Below are positions 1-10,847 of a DNA stretch of 64,000 nucleotides, piece by piece. A program made the position numbers and the translations under genes. Position 1 is the first letter of the stretch, and each line of letters starts with the position of its first letter. The notes beneath the pieces are model-generated. The model saw only the letters and a list, made by a program, of their open reading frames with translations, ran no database searches and was not told the DNA's origin. Origin of the DNA: Dichotomocladium elegans (Eukaryota; Mucoromycota; Mucoromycetes; Mucorales; Lichtheimiaceae); assembly GCA_025716815.1 (NCBI GenBank), contig JAIXMN010000004.1, forward strand, positions 930,001 to 994,000. Reading direction: 5' to 3'.

Positions 1-514
1 CCGACGCTGGTTATCAAATGGAGTAATAATATTCAGAGAAATTATTCATTATGTACCTACACTTCCTGAACGTATGGATAAGGATGACAGCAGTGTCGTA
101 TTTTGTTGTGTTGTAAGAGACTGAGAGAGTACGAAAAGAAGTACAATCTTCCTACACTACACGAGTGCCGGATATATATCGGATTATTCTTGAGATGGTC
201 TCTTGGAATTACTTGTTGGAATTGTTTGGTATTTCATTGTTGATTTCAGACCGCCCTCACGTCGGTATGTAAAATCTCATAAAAGAACCCAGTGGGAAAA
301 AGAAAATGACTGTGGAGATGGATCATTGCTGACACTATAAATAGTGATGCTCAAGCAAACTGTACCTTTCCATTATCCACATACAAAACTATAGCCCATA
401 CAGCCTACAGAAAATAACACAGCACCACATTTACGGTAGAAAGGTAATACGGCCGCTTTCATACTCGGCTCTGCGATACTAAGAAATAATATACCCTAGG
501 TCTTCACCCACCAA
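1..514. other. Left-edge non-coding stretch upstream of the Fanzor gene
   Basis: I see no convincing coding region here. If the Fanzor element follows the pattern of the other two elements in the window, its left terminus should carry GTCGCA-type subterminal motifs. I could not find a clear copy, so the left end is either eroded or lies outside the window. Confidence 0.4.
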
Positions 515-2711
515 ATGGCCCAACCCCACCGCCCCGTCATTCCCGAAGGCATGCGCACTGGCCACAGCATTGACCGCACTGGCCGTATAATTGGGGTGAA
601 ATCGTCCATACGGGGCATCGGCTGGCGACAGCAGTACCGTGAACGTCTGTATCAGTTGATTGACCTTGTCCACAACACCACAACACAGGCGTATGCGTTC
701 GCCAAATATATTTTCATCAACGAGGCAGCGCGCGATCCAACTTTTAACATCCAGGAAAACATCACGGGGTAGTTCTTTTCAGAAGTTCGGCTCTCCATGG
801 TTAACAAAGCCGAATGCCGAACCCAAGGTGAAACTGCCCGCATCCGAGAACTAATTAATCGCCACAAGGATGAGTATCTTCGGATATCCGGATACGACAG
901 GCCTGCGTTCCCTTATCCCCAGCAATGTCCTTCTTACGAAGGCACCAAGATTTATACTGCTTACGTGCATAATGCCCACATGCGGCTCGGGCAACACCTT
1001 CGGCGTGTCATCAATGTCATCCTGAATCTTCGTCAGCGAAAAGCCGACCGCAAGCGAGAGTTAATCGCACAGGGCCTAAGCCCCGATCAAGTACGCCAGG
1101 ATCTTTATGAAACCATCACCCGGCATGCCACAGGATTCAAGCTAGCAATTGCCCGTCGAGGTGTTTTGAGGGAAGACATTAATGCCGAACCTGGATTTCT
1201 TCGGGAAGCATACGATATCTTACAGCCTGTCTTAGACGCTTACCCCCGAAACCACCAATTCCAACACAAGAGTATCTATTACGACGCCAAGGCCAATCCT
1301 GTTAAGCATTTCAACGCCTTCTTCCAGCTTGCACGTGTTTGTCAACAGAACGGAATACGCGGATTCAACTGTTTTCCACTTCATCGCTCGTGGTCACCAT
1401 GCTACATGGAGATCGATACGAAAATCCTTTGCTACCATATTCTGGGCTGCAAAATGGAATCCCACACAAGCAATATGGAGTACTGGAGACGGGTTGTAAA
1501 CCTGAAGTCAAGAGCTTTCAATCCCCAAGAATCCGAGCTGCTCCAATTCCGTGGGACTATTCACACAGACGGCGTCGGTGTTACTGTGTTCAAGAAGACA
1601 AATGGCCTTCAATCGGTTTTCGGACAGAGATTTGGCATCCAGAGCGAAGATATCGAGTACGTCGCCCCACAGATAGTCCGGAACGAAGACTATAGAGGGC
1701 AATGGGTCACCATTGATCCTGGCAGAAGAGACCTGTTGTATTGCGTTCATGAGAACTCGTCACCCGACAACCACCAGACCTTCCGATATACAAAGCAGCT
1801 TCAAGATCATACACGGAAGACCAAACGGTACCGCAGACTCCGAGAACGACTCAAGTTAGAGCGTCCCGAAGTCGCGTTGGCTGAGCAGAATCTATCTCAA
1901 TTTCAAAGTCATACGCTTTCCGTGCCCAACTACGACGACGGATACCTCGCCGCCAAGAACCGGGTCTCTGTAGTTCTCAAGTCTTTCTACGCGACAAACA
2001 CTACCAACCACCCGAACCCGCAATCTCTTTTTCGAAAACTTCGCCTATCAGCGTTTTACAAGAAGCAGCAAGCAGATGAAAAGCTTCTCGAATCTTTGAA
2101 TGCGAAGTTTGGCAGTAGGTCCGTTTTCGTGATGGGAAATTGGTCTGCGCCGCATACCAGATATCATGAGCCTATCCGTGGTGTCGGCTTCCGGCGGCTG
2201 TTGAAGAAGAACAATTGCAATATTTATTTGATCGACGAGTACAAGACAAGCAGGTGCTGCCCTGTATGTAGCAATGAAAGCCTTGCTACCTTTAAAATGG
2301 TTCCTAATCCACGCCCCTATCGACGACCCGACAATCCGCTCACGATCTGCCATGGCCTGCTACGGTATGAAGGACGGGCATGCTGTGTTATATTTCCAAA
2401 AGATTTTAATATTTTGATGTTTCAATAGATGCACAAATCAAAACTGTACAGCAGGCATGGCAGAGGGTGTTCGTCAACCAAGGTTATGGAACCGGGATCT
2501 GGCGGCGGCTCTCAACATGCATCATATCCTCCGGGGTCTTCGGGAAGATGGTATCATCCCAGCAAAGTTTCAGAGAAGAAATGCTGCACAAGCGTCCGCA
2601 GCTGGTGGAAGGCCACACTCACCTGAACCAGAGCAGCGCAGCGTGAGACCACGACGGGCAAGGCCAGGAAGGCCACGAGGTGCACGCTCTGGCGGGTCGA
2701 GACGACCGTAA
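515..2711 (+). CDS. Fanzor (eukaryotic TnpB-like RNA-guided nuclease), one in-frame stop, one intron
   Basis: Exons are 515-2364 and 2429-2711; the 64-nt GT-AG intron (2365-2428) joins CG to A, giving an Arg codon. The joined frame has about 710 codons. Visible hallmarks are RuvC-I (TIDPGRRDLLYC, catalytic Asp), then GNWSAPHTRYHEPIRG, then IDEYKTS with the Glu likely used as the rearranged RuvC-II acid, and a zinc finger CPVC plus CTNQNC whose second half is completed only by splicing. RuvC-III is WNRDLAAALNM. The C-terminal tail is rich in Arg and Pro. TAG at 770-772 interrupts the frame where the second copy (49.2 kb) reads QEKFFSE. Met797 would give a 616-residue product keeping all catalytic parts. 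A bypass intron 691-782 does not restore phase. Family knowledge: Fanzors are RNA-guided DNA endonucleases carried by eukaryotic transposons. Activity is inferred. Confidence 0.85.
2365..2428 (+). other. Intron of the Fanzor gene
   Basis: The donor is GTATGAAG and the acceptor TTTCAATAG. Removing it turns LLRYEG-stop into LLRCTNQNC and joins the zinc finger to RuvC-III. The second Fanzor copy has an intron at the same codon (50933-50999). Confidence 0.85.
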
Positions 2712-2730
2712 GCCCGACCAAGAATTTTCC

Positions 2731-2750
2731 GCGTCAGTTATCGCTGACGC
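2731..2750 (+). ncRNA. Candidate Fanzor guide-RNA scaffold hairpin
   Basis: GCGTCAG-TTATCG-CTGACGC forms a perfect 7-bp stem with a 6-nt loop just after the Fanzor stop codon. It is followed by GCCC-TTCG-GGGC (about 2768-2780) and a CCTTCC...GGAGG pairing. The second Fanzor element has a hairpin at the equivalent place with the same loop and a different but paired stem (51130-51149). TnpB and Fanzor guide RNAs are known to arise from the 3' end of the element; the RNA role here is inferred. Confidence 0.55.
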
Positions 2751-2810
2751 ACCCAGGATAACCACAGCCCTTCGGGGCAAGCCCCCTTCCTTTGGAGGGA
2801 CGGTGTGTTG

Positions 2811-2990
2811 TAAGTTAACGGGATTGGAGAAGGCATAGTGTTTTCTGCTGACTAACAGGGTTTAATCCCTGGATGCGAAATCTTTTTACCTATTGATACG
2901 ACAAATTTATATAATTCTATGCGACATTTTTCTTGTATTTTGCACGTCATTATTTTATCTTGTTTACGACACTTATTTTTGAAAATAAAG
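2811..2990 (+). repeat. Right terminal region of Fanzor element 1 (CGACA-repeat end)
   Basis: This AT-rich tail carries CGACA/CGTCA motifs about every 25-30 nt. It ends GAAAATAAAG followed by TA (2991-2992), identical to the right end of the Tc1/mariner element at 57843-57854. GTAAGTT and TTTTCTGCTGACTAAC are also shared with 57665 onward. The end lies about 40 nt from the hexokinase stop codon, so the element sits in the hexokinase 3' flank. Confidence 0.75.
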
Positions 2991-3029
2991 TATACAACAT
3001 TTGCTTGGATCTAAAAAAAATGGAACGCT

Positions 3030-4680
3030 CTAAGCAGTAGTAGCCATGTTATCACGATTTTCCATGGCAGCAGCCACGCATGCTGTCAGAGCAGCACCAA
3101 CACCACTGCCATCCTTGGCAAGACCTAATCGGATCGTTTTGCGCACGTCCTTGTACTCGGGAAGGAGGATCTGGAGAGCATCATAGATCCGGTCTTCGAA
3201 AGAAGGATAGAATTCATAGAGTGAGCCATCAATGCCCACATCAGTACCCTCGTCCTCCTCGACACCGCAATGGTTGACCACAGCTGCAATAGAAGCAGCA
3301 GCCAAATGTGCGGCACGCGTGCCAACCAGCTCGCACACGCGCTTGATCATTCGGCGTTCAACAATGGTGACATTGCTCAAGTTAAAGTTGAGATCAAGGA
3401 CATTCTTGATTCCACTCAAATCGCTGGATCCATCCTTTTCAATTTCGGACATAAATGCTGTTTCAAAAGCATAGTGGGCGGAGAGCTCCTTGCACCAAGA
3501 CTGTTCGTTGAATTTGCCGTTGGAAGGGCCGAATAGGATCTCCCGATCCATCATGTCCGCGAGAACGTTTCGAGCAATCTCGCCGAGATACATGCCTGAA
3601 ATCATCTTTTCAAAGATCTGGCTGTTTGGATTGATGGACTGGCGGTCGACCTTGTTGTCAAATTGAGTGACCGGAAGAACGAGACGCTCGTTATCGAAAG
3701 CACCGCACTCCATGTTGATAATCATCTCCGAGCTGGTTGTCTCACCCCCTTTCCACTTGCCAATCTTGCTCATCTGCTCAATGTATGCACCATTAGACCC
3801 GGTACCAAGAATCATGCCCACCGTTGTCTTGGGGTTTCTGTAAGCGTGGGAGAGAAGGGTTCCGACAGTGTCATTGACAAGGGCCGAGACTTTGACAGGC
3901 AAATTCTTACGGAGTAGGGCATCCTGAAGGAGCATAACAGGATCCTTGCCAACAGCGCCAGAGCAGTTGAAGCCTTTGGTCCATGATTTGAGGATACCTC
4001 GGTTTATCTAATTACTAGGGTTAGGACCGAGCGGAGCTGATTGGCTCCGGGGAAGTTACTTGCTTTAGATTGAAGAACAGGGAAGGAGAACGTATAGCCA
4101 AGATGCAATGGCTCCTCAGAGTTCGAAAGACCTTCCTGTGTCAAAAAATCGTCGACGCACTCCGCAATGTAGTCTAGGCAAGGATAATTCAGCCATCAAG
4201 CATTTATGAACGGCATGGCCAAAGCAATCTTGTCTAAAGACGTACCACAAAGCTGGCGCATGGGCCCGGTCTTGAGCTCTTCTGTAACTCGGGACTTGGA
4301 GTACTTTGTCTTGTACTTCCCTTCGCCTTCCAATGTCACCAGAACAACCCGGAGATTGGTTCCTCCCAAGTCAAGGGCAAGGAAATTCCCCTTTTCCTGG
4401 CCTAGCAAACTAGGATATTTAGTGAAGACGTCACAGTTATTTTAAGCAACTTGGATATACCTGTGAGACGGCCCTCCACGTAGGATGGAATCATGGCCAC
4501 TGTTTGACCCTCATTGTTCAAGCCCTTGGTCATCTCTGACATGAAATGATCTCTTATTTTCTTGAGATAATCGGGCGGGATGGAGAACTGCCGAGTGATC
4601 TTTTCGATGTAGGCTTCCTGTTCTGGGGTTCCACCAATACCACATGTCAGGGGAACGGCCTCGGAGATGCGACGAACCAT
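3030..4680 (-). CDS. Hexokinase
   Basis: Phosphorylates glucose and other hexoses with ATP, the first step of glycolysis, in the cytosol. Exons (minus): 4680-4461, 4401-4246, 4173-4060, 3997-3030, with introns of 59, 72 and 62 nt. The start is the Met of MVRRISEAVPL. Motifs in order: FLALDLGGTNLRVV (phosphate binding), GYTFSFPVLQ, SWTKGFNCSGAVGKDPV (sugar-binding region), LVNDTVGTLLSHAY (catalytic Asp), GMILGTGSNGAYIE and a glycine-rich C-terminus GLAKDGSGVGAAL. The exon 3-4 join reads KASILKSW, one residue shorter than I expect from relatives, so that splice site is the least certain. Total length about 485 residues is normal for a fungal hexokinase. Confidence 0.93.
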
Positions 4681-5050
4681 AATTTTTTTTGAGCAGATTT
4701 GAGAGTGAAGAATAAAGGAATAAAAAGGAAATAAATTCATGCACAGCAAGGAATTATTATATTTGCTGGGTCCGAAAATAATCACCCGACAACCCCCAGG
4801 CCATCCCCACGAGAAACTCCATCAATCCCCGCTCTCCCAACTATCCCTCGCTTCTCTCGTCTGCATCGATGGCATCTTCGCCCGTCAGCTTGACCCCGTG
4901 TCGAGTAAAATGGTCCATCCTCAACTTCAAGTAGTGGTCCCTAGTCTGCTTCAGGTGGAGTTCTGTGTGTTTGTTTGTGTGAACGTGGTGAAGATTTTTC
5001 TTGTTGTCAGTATACCCCTAGTAAAAGAAGTGGACGCTATTTGTTTGACT
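4681..5050. other. Spacer between hexokinase start and LYR-protein stop
   Basis: About 370 nt upstream of the hexokinase start and downstream of the LYR-protein gene. It holds pyrimidine-rich stretches on the minus strand close to the ATG and nothing that looks coding. Confidence 0.5.
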
Positions 5051-6090
5051 CTACTTGCCGTATTCGCGAAGATCCTCTGGTACTTTGAGATTCGCATAAA
5101 ACATCTTCTCCTTGCGAACAATGTCTATTAAGTTTTGGCATCTGTGCACCTCATCCATCCACTGCTGTAGCTTTTTCACTCGTGCTTTGATCATCATCGA
5201 CGTCCGAGCCGGCTGTCGCCACCCGCGCACCCGCATAAACACTGATTGCGCCGCATCTCTGGCTTTGATGGCAACCTGATATGGCTTGCGTCGGGTAAAT
5301 TTCGGCTTTCTCCGCGGGGGTGTGTAAGGCTTAGGTATGCTAATGCGTGCCAGCTGAAGCACCTGGGCGGGCGCTTGAATGGGGTGGCCGGGATCTCGCT
5401 TCCGCGACGTCCTGGACCGAATATCCATTGCGGCCGATGCTCGTTTGTCAAGCTACAGACATAATACATGTGCATGCAACAAACAATGGGAAAATGTATA
5501 AACAAATAAACTGTGCTCGTTTCAAAACAAAGCTCCTCTTACATTTGGCTTTTGTCGCAACTAACCGTGCGGTGTTGGATATCGTTGAGTACCCTTGTTT
5601 ACCGTTTTCCTTCCTCCACAAGCGAACTTACCTTGTGAATAACATGTCGAAGAGGGCCTGCCTTTCCACGCGCTAAGGTATCGATTCGTTCTAAGAACTG
5701 GCTGTTGTTTTGCGCTTCGTTTAGCAGGATATACGCCTAGAATGAACCCCACCCCAACTCTCAAGTCGCGTTAGTCACCACGTCCATCTGTATCGGCTTG
5801 CAATCTTTCCTTCACCTTGTTGCCTTCAGAAAGTCGTTTCAAAACCTGTGATCGTGAGGTTTCATGTCTATGAAATCGAAATCGTTCGCGGATCGTTGCG
5901 TTGACAAATTGTCGCTGGTGAGGTTCTGGCAATTTCCTCGATGCTTTCAATAGACAGCGATACAATTCTAGTGTCTAGAAACATGGATTATCATTAAGAA
6001 ATCGTGAGTGTCTTTTCAACATACCGCTTGCCGGGCTTCAGATGCCAAAGCAGGGCTTATTCCTAAGAATGCTGTTGCCACATGTTTCAT
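5051..6090 (-). CDS. LYR-motif (Complex1_LYR-like) mitochondrial protein with long basic C-terminal extension
   Basis: Four exons (minus): 6090-6025, 5974-5816, 5736-5632, 5452-5051; every junction is in phase 0. The product is about 243 residues. Residues 1-22 (MKHVATAFLGISPALASEAR) could act as a mitochondrial presequence. The LYR core follows: TLELYRCLLKASRKLPEPHQ, then TIRERFRFHRH and EGNKAYILLNEAQNN...LARGKAGPLRHVIHK, the usual helical LYRM layout. From about residue 112 an Arg/Lys/Pro-rich extension (PYTPPRRKPKFTRRKPYQ) ends in a helical segment. LYR proteins bind acyl-ACP and act as assembly factors for respiratory complexes or Fe-S clusters. Which one this is cannot be told from sequence. 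Confidence 0.7.
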
Positions 6091-6448
6091 GATGCTGGTA
6101 ATGAGGTCGTGCAGAATAGAGTGGAGTCTACTCACTATTTTTCTCTCGTTTTTTGGTTTATAGTGCGGAGAGTGGCTTTGCCTGTCCGATTTATGCTAGC
6201 TCAAGCAGGCAGAATCAAGGGAATGGCCTCCGAAAAGCCCGCGGACCATGTGGAAGGTAGAATTTAAAGCGTTCTCCTGAGTAGACCATGGATTAGCGAC
6301 ATGCTTTTATTTAGCCTGTCAGCAAATCTACTATGTGGAACATCACAATTTCCCATCATTTTTTTTTTACTTTCTCTTCTTCCTTCTTCCGCACTCCCCT
6401 TTTTTAACCCACTACATTCATTTATAAACTCTTCAACTCATTGTCACA
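6091..6448. promoter_or_regulatory. Divergent promoter region, LYR protein / IML2
   Basis: A 358-nt spacer between two divergent start codons. It has a poly-T run (about 6360) and a pyrimidine-rich CTTCTTCCTTC tract immediately before the plus-strand ATG. I see no clear TATA box. Confidence 0.45.
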
Positions 6449-9400
6449 ATGGCAAAGGGGAAACCTGACATCTCTAAACCCACTAATGCCACCACTGCAC
6501 CGAAGAAGATGGTGTGGAAGGGCATCAGCGTCAAAACAAAATCGCCCAGTCGTCCGGGATCAACTGCCTCGGCCCATTCTCAGGAATCGCGCAAATCAAC
6601 AAACACAATTGCTTCCTCAGCAATATCGAATGAGGCAACATCGCCCGTCTCGGCTCATTTTGAGGGATTAGATACACCAACAACTTCTTTTCCTGCTAGT
6701 GGATCTACTGTGAACGGAGATTCAAATAAGGTACGTACCACATTAAACTTGCCTGCCTCTTTCAATCAAAGTGATTCATTTCCTTTCTCCCTTCTTCCAA
6801 CAAAATAATTCTACTCTAACTATTATAGTCCGCCACTACCGACAAGTCAATTGATATTATAAAGAAAAAGGATGATGCGCATGAGGATTACATTACATGT
6901 ACTCCGAGAGCCAGTTCGCGCAAATCATCCATTGCACTTGACTCAGCAAGCGAGATCTTTGAGGACGCGTATGATGATGATGAATATTTCGACGACGTCC
7001 CGACATTTGAAGTCCCGCTCGGGTCGAACAAAAATGTGATTCTCCCAGCACTTGAGGACAACGAGAATGATGCGGAGACACTCCAGGCCTACTACAGAAA
7101 GGTGGAGGAGGAGGTGGTGGAGGAGGAGGAGGGTCAACGCAGTACAACGCCGACGCCTGCAGCAATACCAGACATCCGCCCGGATAGTCCACTACTTCAT
7201 GATGAGTTTGACTTCATCCACCACAATGTCTGGGCAGAACAAGACGAAAAAACCGGGGCACCTGCTGCCCATGCTATCTCCGCATTCGATAAAGATCATC
7301 CCGATACTTTGTCCCGAAGCGCTGTTACGGTGCTACCAGAAAGTACATTTTCTACTGCTCATACCGATCCCGTTCACGCTCGTTCAACAGAGTCCATGGA
7401 CGATATATCGCAGTTACCGGTTCAAAAACCAATGGAACCTGAGAACGCAGATACGGCAAACATAAAGAAGAAAGAACTCAAGGACGAGATACATCTCGAC
7501 GAACATATACTTGATTTAGGCAACGAGAGCAAAAATGTTGTGAGCGTCCTGGAGGATCTGGACTGCAATATTCTCAAAATGCCCCGGGATACAGAACTTC
7601 CTAGCCCTCATGCCGAAAGCAATAGTAAATGTCTTGACCCTAAAATCTCTGAAGAAGCTTGTACCAGTACACCTGTATTAGACAGCAACGATGTCCATCC
7701 GCTTGACAATCATAGTCCAATTAATCAAAAGGAGAATAACGGCAAGGAGGACCATTTAGGCGCCATATTACCAGTTATTGAGGAAACCGCAAAAGATATT
7801 CTAGCCCAAAAAGACGGAGCAGAACGTGCAGCTGCTCGTAGCCTAGAATTTGAGCATCCAGTTGAAGACCCAGTTGACTTGGATATGTTCAGGGATAACG
7901 TGATCACTTTGCCCACGATTGACCCGAAGGTTGTCCCCATTAACTATCTCTCTCCTCGAGAGCAGGAAGAAGCAGGTGAGAATTCAACAACATTGGGGCG
8001 CATCGCATACGCATTTTTCCTAAAAACAAAAATAGACGCACCTGTACGGGAAGGTATGAAAAATCTGTTTGATAACAGATTTATGGCGGCAAAAAATGTG
8101 TTTCAATCGAAGGCGAGCGTGTAAGTTTCGCGGAACGTTAGCATGTTCTCAGGAAAGCTGACCGGTATCATCCTCAAGTGATCCTTTGTATGCACTTGGA
8201 CTAGGCTCAATGGCATTCATCAAAGGTTAGTTCTCTCTATATATAATTCGAATTTCATATGCATATGCCTAATTCATTTCTTACAGCTATGATGGTAGGT
8301 GTTGGACAGAGAAATACTACAATCTAAAGTCTAACCCAATGTTGAAGACATACCAAGAGCGTGATATTGAGATTGCTATGAATGCCCTCGCAATGTCCTA
8401 TGCCATTGCAAAAGCACAGATCGACAACGCATGTTTCAAGAAACCGCTGAAAGATGCCGTTTCCCAGTATTTTTCATCATTTATTGGTGCAACCAATACG
8501 CCAGGCCTCCCGTCGAGTCCGTCTCCTGTTTTGCGATCCAACGGCCCTGGTCGTCCCCGCGAGGCGCCTATCTTCCTCCCCAATGGCATCTTGCGCGCGC
8601 ATGTGATCAAAGCGGAGAGCTGTTTATTGATGGCAATCCTTCAACTCTCTCAAGAAAGTGTAATGAGCTATATCAAATGCGGACTTAATCTACGTCGAGG
8701 CAGGTTTGCGATGATGAAATTTCCTTACTTAAAACGCGTTCTCATTCTCTCCTCTCTAGCCTACAGTAGTTATAGTATTGTGTGGCAGGAATATAAGCGG
8801 ATGGGCCAGGAATACACAAAGCATATGGATCGAGATACAGTATCAGCTATTCAGTTTGGGATTGGAGCTGTCCATCTATTATTATCGTCGATGCCTCCAA
8901 AGGTGCTAAGAATATTCTCGACGCTCGGGTGGCAAAGCGATAAACAACTTGGATTTGCGTTGCTGAAAGTTTGTCTTGAGGGACGAGGGATCCGTGCACC
9001 TCTTGCTTCATTGACGTAAGTAAAAGAAAAAAATGGGGTAAGCTTGGGCAGTATGATACTGATATCAACTCAGATTATTGTCTTATTATACCATCCTTTC
9101 TTCCTTCGCGCCTCAACTTTATGCTAAGCAAATGATGGGGCCTGCGATAGAATGCCTTTTGGACGCTCAAAAGCACCATCCAAGTTCTTGCTTCTTTTTA
9201 TTTTTTGCTGCAAGGATTGCTCGTGTAGCACGCAACATCCCTCTATCGACACAATCATTTGCCTTTGCGGTCGAGTCCAGTCGTGGCGAGTGGGCTGAGA
9301 CAGCTATGCGCCAGATGGCGGACTATGAGACAGGTTTCAACATGGCTCTGGAACTGGATTGGGAAGGTGCTGCGATCTACTTTGAGCAGCTCAGTCACGA

Positions 9401-10234
9401 AAACTATTGGTCTGCTGCCTTTTGTCGCTACTTTGGTGGCGCTTGTCGCGAGATGCTAGGCCAGCGAACCGAGTGTATCCTAGCGTTCGCAGAGGTGCCA
9501 CAGATGGTCAAGGACAATCAAAACCGGAAGACATATATTGACGCTCACGTCCAACGCCGAGTCGAATTCTTCCAACAAAGTGGATACCAGGACATGGACT
9601 TTTCTTTACCGGGCCTAGAAATCTTGCTGGTATGGAATGCCTTCGAACAGATGGAGGCTGAAGCTCTCGAAAAGTGTCTGGAGCTTGTCCAACACACCTT
9701 AGAGCTTGTGTACGAGCGTGAGAAGATGGAGTACAATATACGTCTTCGTGAGCTTGTGCCGACTACGACACCCCCCGATTATTACGATCAGCGGGGTATT
9801 CTGTTGCTCACTAAAGCTTCCATACTAAACGCTCTTGGTCGGTATAACGAAAGTATTCCGCATCTCAATTGGGTGATGGACCACAAGGATACGATTAAGC
9901 ATGAGACATGGGTCGTGCCATTTGCTTATTGGGGTAAGATATCGGATGTGAAAACCAAACGGGGTCTGTGGGTACTTAGCATATACACATATATATTATT
10001 TCTATGGTTGCAGAGGCAGGCGTAACAAGCTGGGGACTGGGCAACGTAAAGAAGAGCCGCAAGCTCTGGCAGCTTGCGCTTGCTTGCAACAAATATGACT
10101 TTGAGTATCGCATGGCCGTCCGACTGAGCCTCGCACTATCAAAATGCGATGAGATTGGTGTGAGCCAGACGGATGCAAAGGACAAAAAAGGTCTTACGAC
10201 GAACGGTCGTAAACGCATGCCCATCGTAGAATAG
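6449..10234 (+). CDS. IML2 / TTC39 family tetratricopeptide protein
   Basis: Eight exons: 6449-6730, 6829-8120, 8179-8225, 8287-8294, 8348-8699, 8760-9015, 9074-9933, 10014-10234; phases close to 1105 residues. The first ~520 residues are acidic and probably disordered. The domain begins at DPLYALGLGSMAFIKAMM-TYQERDIEIAMNAL and continues with ESCLLMAILQLSQESV, GIGAVHLLLSSMPPKVLRI, YYTILSSFAPQL, ECLLDAQKHHPSSCFFLFF and TKASILNALGRYNESIPHLNWV, the TPR-like IML2/TTC39 pattern. In yeast Iml2 is tied to lipid droplets and clearance of protein inclusions. Two oddities: an 8-nt micro-exon (8287-8294) and a GC-AG intron (8700-8759) needed to give LNLRR-AYSSYS. That intron is 60 nt and open, so retention would stay in frame. 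Confidence 0.85.
8287..8294 (+). other. 8-nt micro-exon in the IML2 gene
   Basis: CTATGATG lies between TTACAG and GTAGGT. Including it joins FIKA to MM and TYQERD in phase, matching the family's 'KAMMTFEE'-like signature. Confidence 0.6.
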
Positions 10235-10847
10235 GCTTTATTCGTTCCATTTCGTTATATTATAATCATTATTATTGAAAACACCTGGGTTGTCTTGTAA
10301 CATAGCAATATCTGCATTCTGCCGAAAAAAGACAAGTGCGTATAATTACTTTACACGATCAGACGATACTCAGCTGTGTGAAAAGAGAGATGAGGTTGGA
10401 CTTGCTAGACTAAGTTAGGTTTTAAAGGAGGGGGAAAGAGATAAGTAGCATGGTCAAGGTTCTAGGAGAGGGTTTAAGGAGAGGGGGAGTCAATGGTGAA
10501 CAAAAGCGAGCGTATCCAGGAACGCAGCTCATTTAACGAAACCTAGACTAAAATCAATTTTGCCACGTTGGCCGGCCAGCTTTAGTCAGGCCGTAGTCTT
10601 TTTAATTGAGTTTATGTAAAATGACAATGAACCGTTTACGGTTTACTTCTTTGACCTGGCTCTCTCCTTTTCATCGCTTCTCAAAACTCCTTTCCATCCT
10701 CTATAATCCATCATCTTCTTTCTCTTTGTCTTTCCTTCTCTTCTCTTCAGATATACTTCACTTTCACCAGACCGTTCAGTGTCCCCATTCCATTCTCTCT
10801 TTTTCTCCACACTGTATCCATCATCATTCTTGTTTAGGTAGCCCAAC
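10235..10847. other. Spacer: IML2 3' end and promoter of DPBB protein 1
   Basis: No coding region seen. The last 200 nt before the 10848 start are strongly pyrimidine-rich (CTTTCTC...), a common feature of highly expressed fungal promoters and 5' leaders. Confidence 0.45.

Noticed and set aside
691..782. Intron that would remove the in-frame TAG of Fanzor copy 1
   Set aside because: The GTATGC...TTTCAG pair leaves the wrong phase and would delete a segment shared with the second copy.
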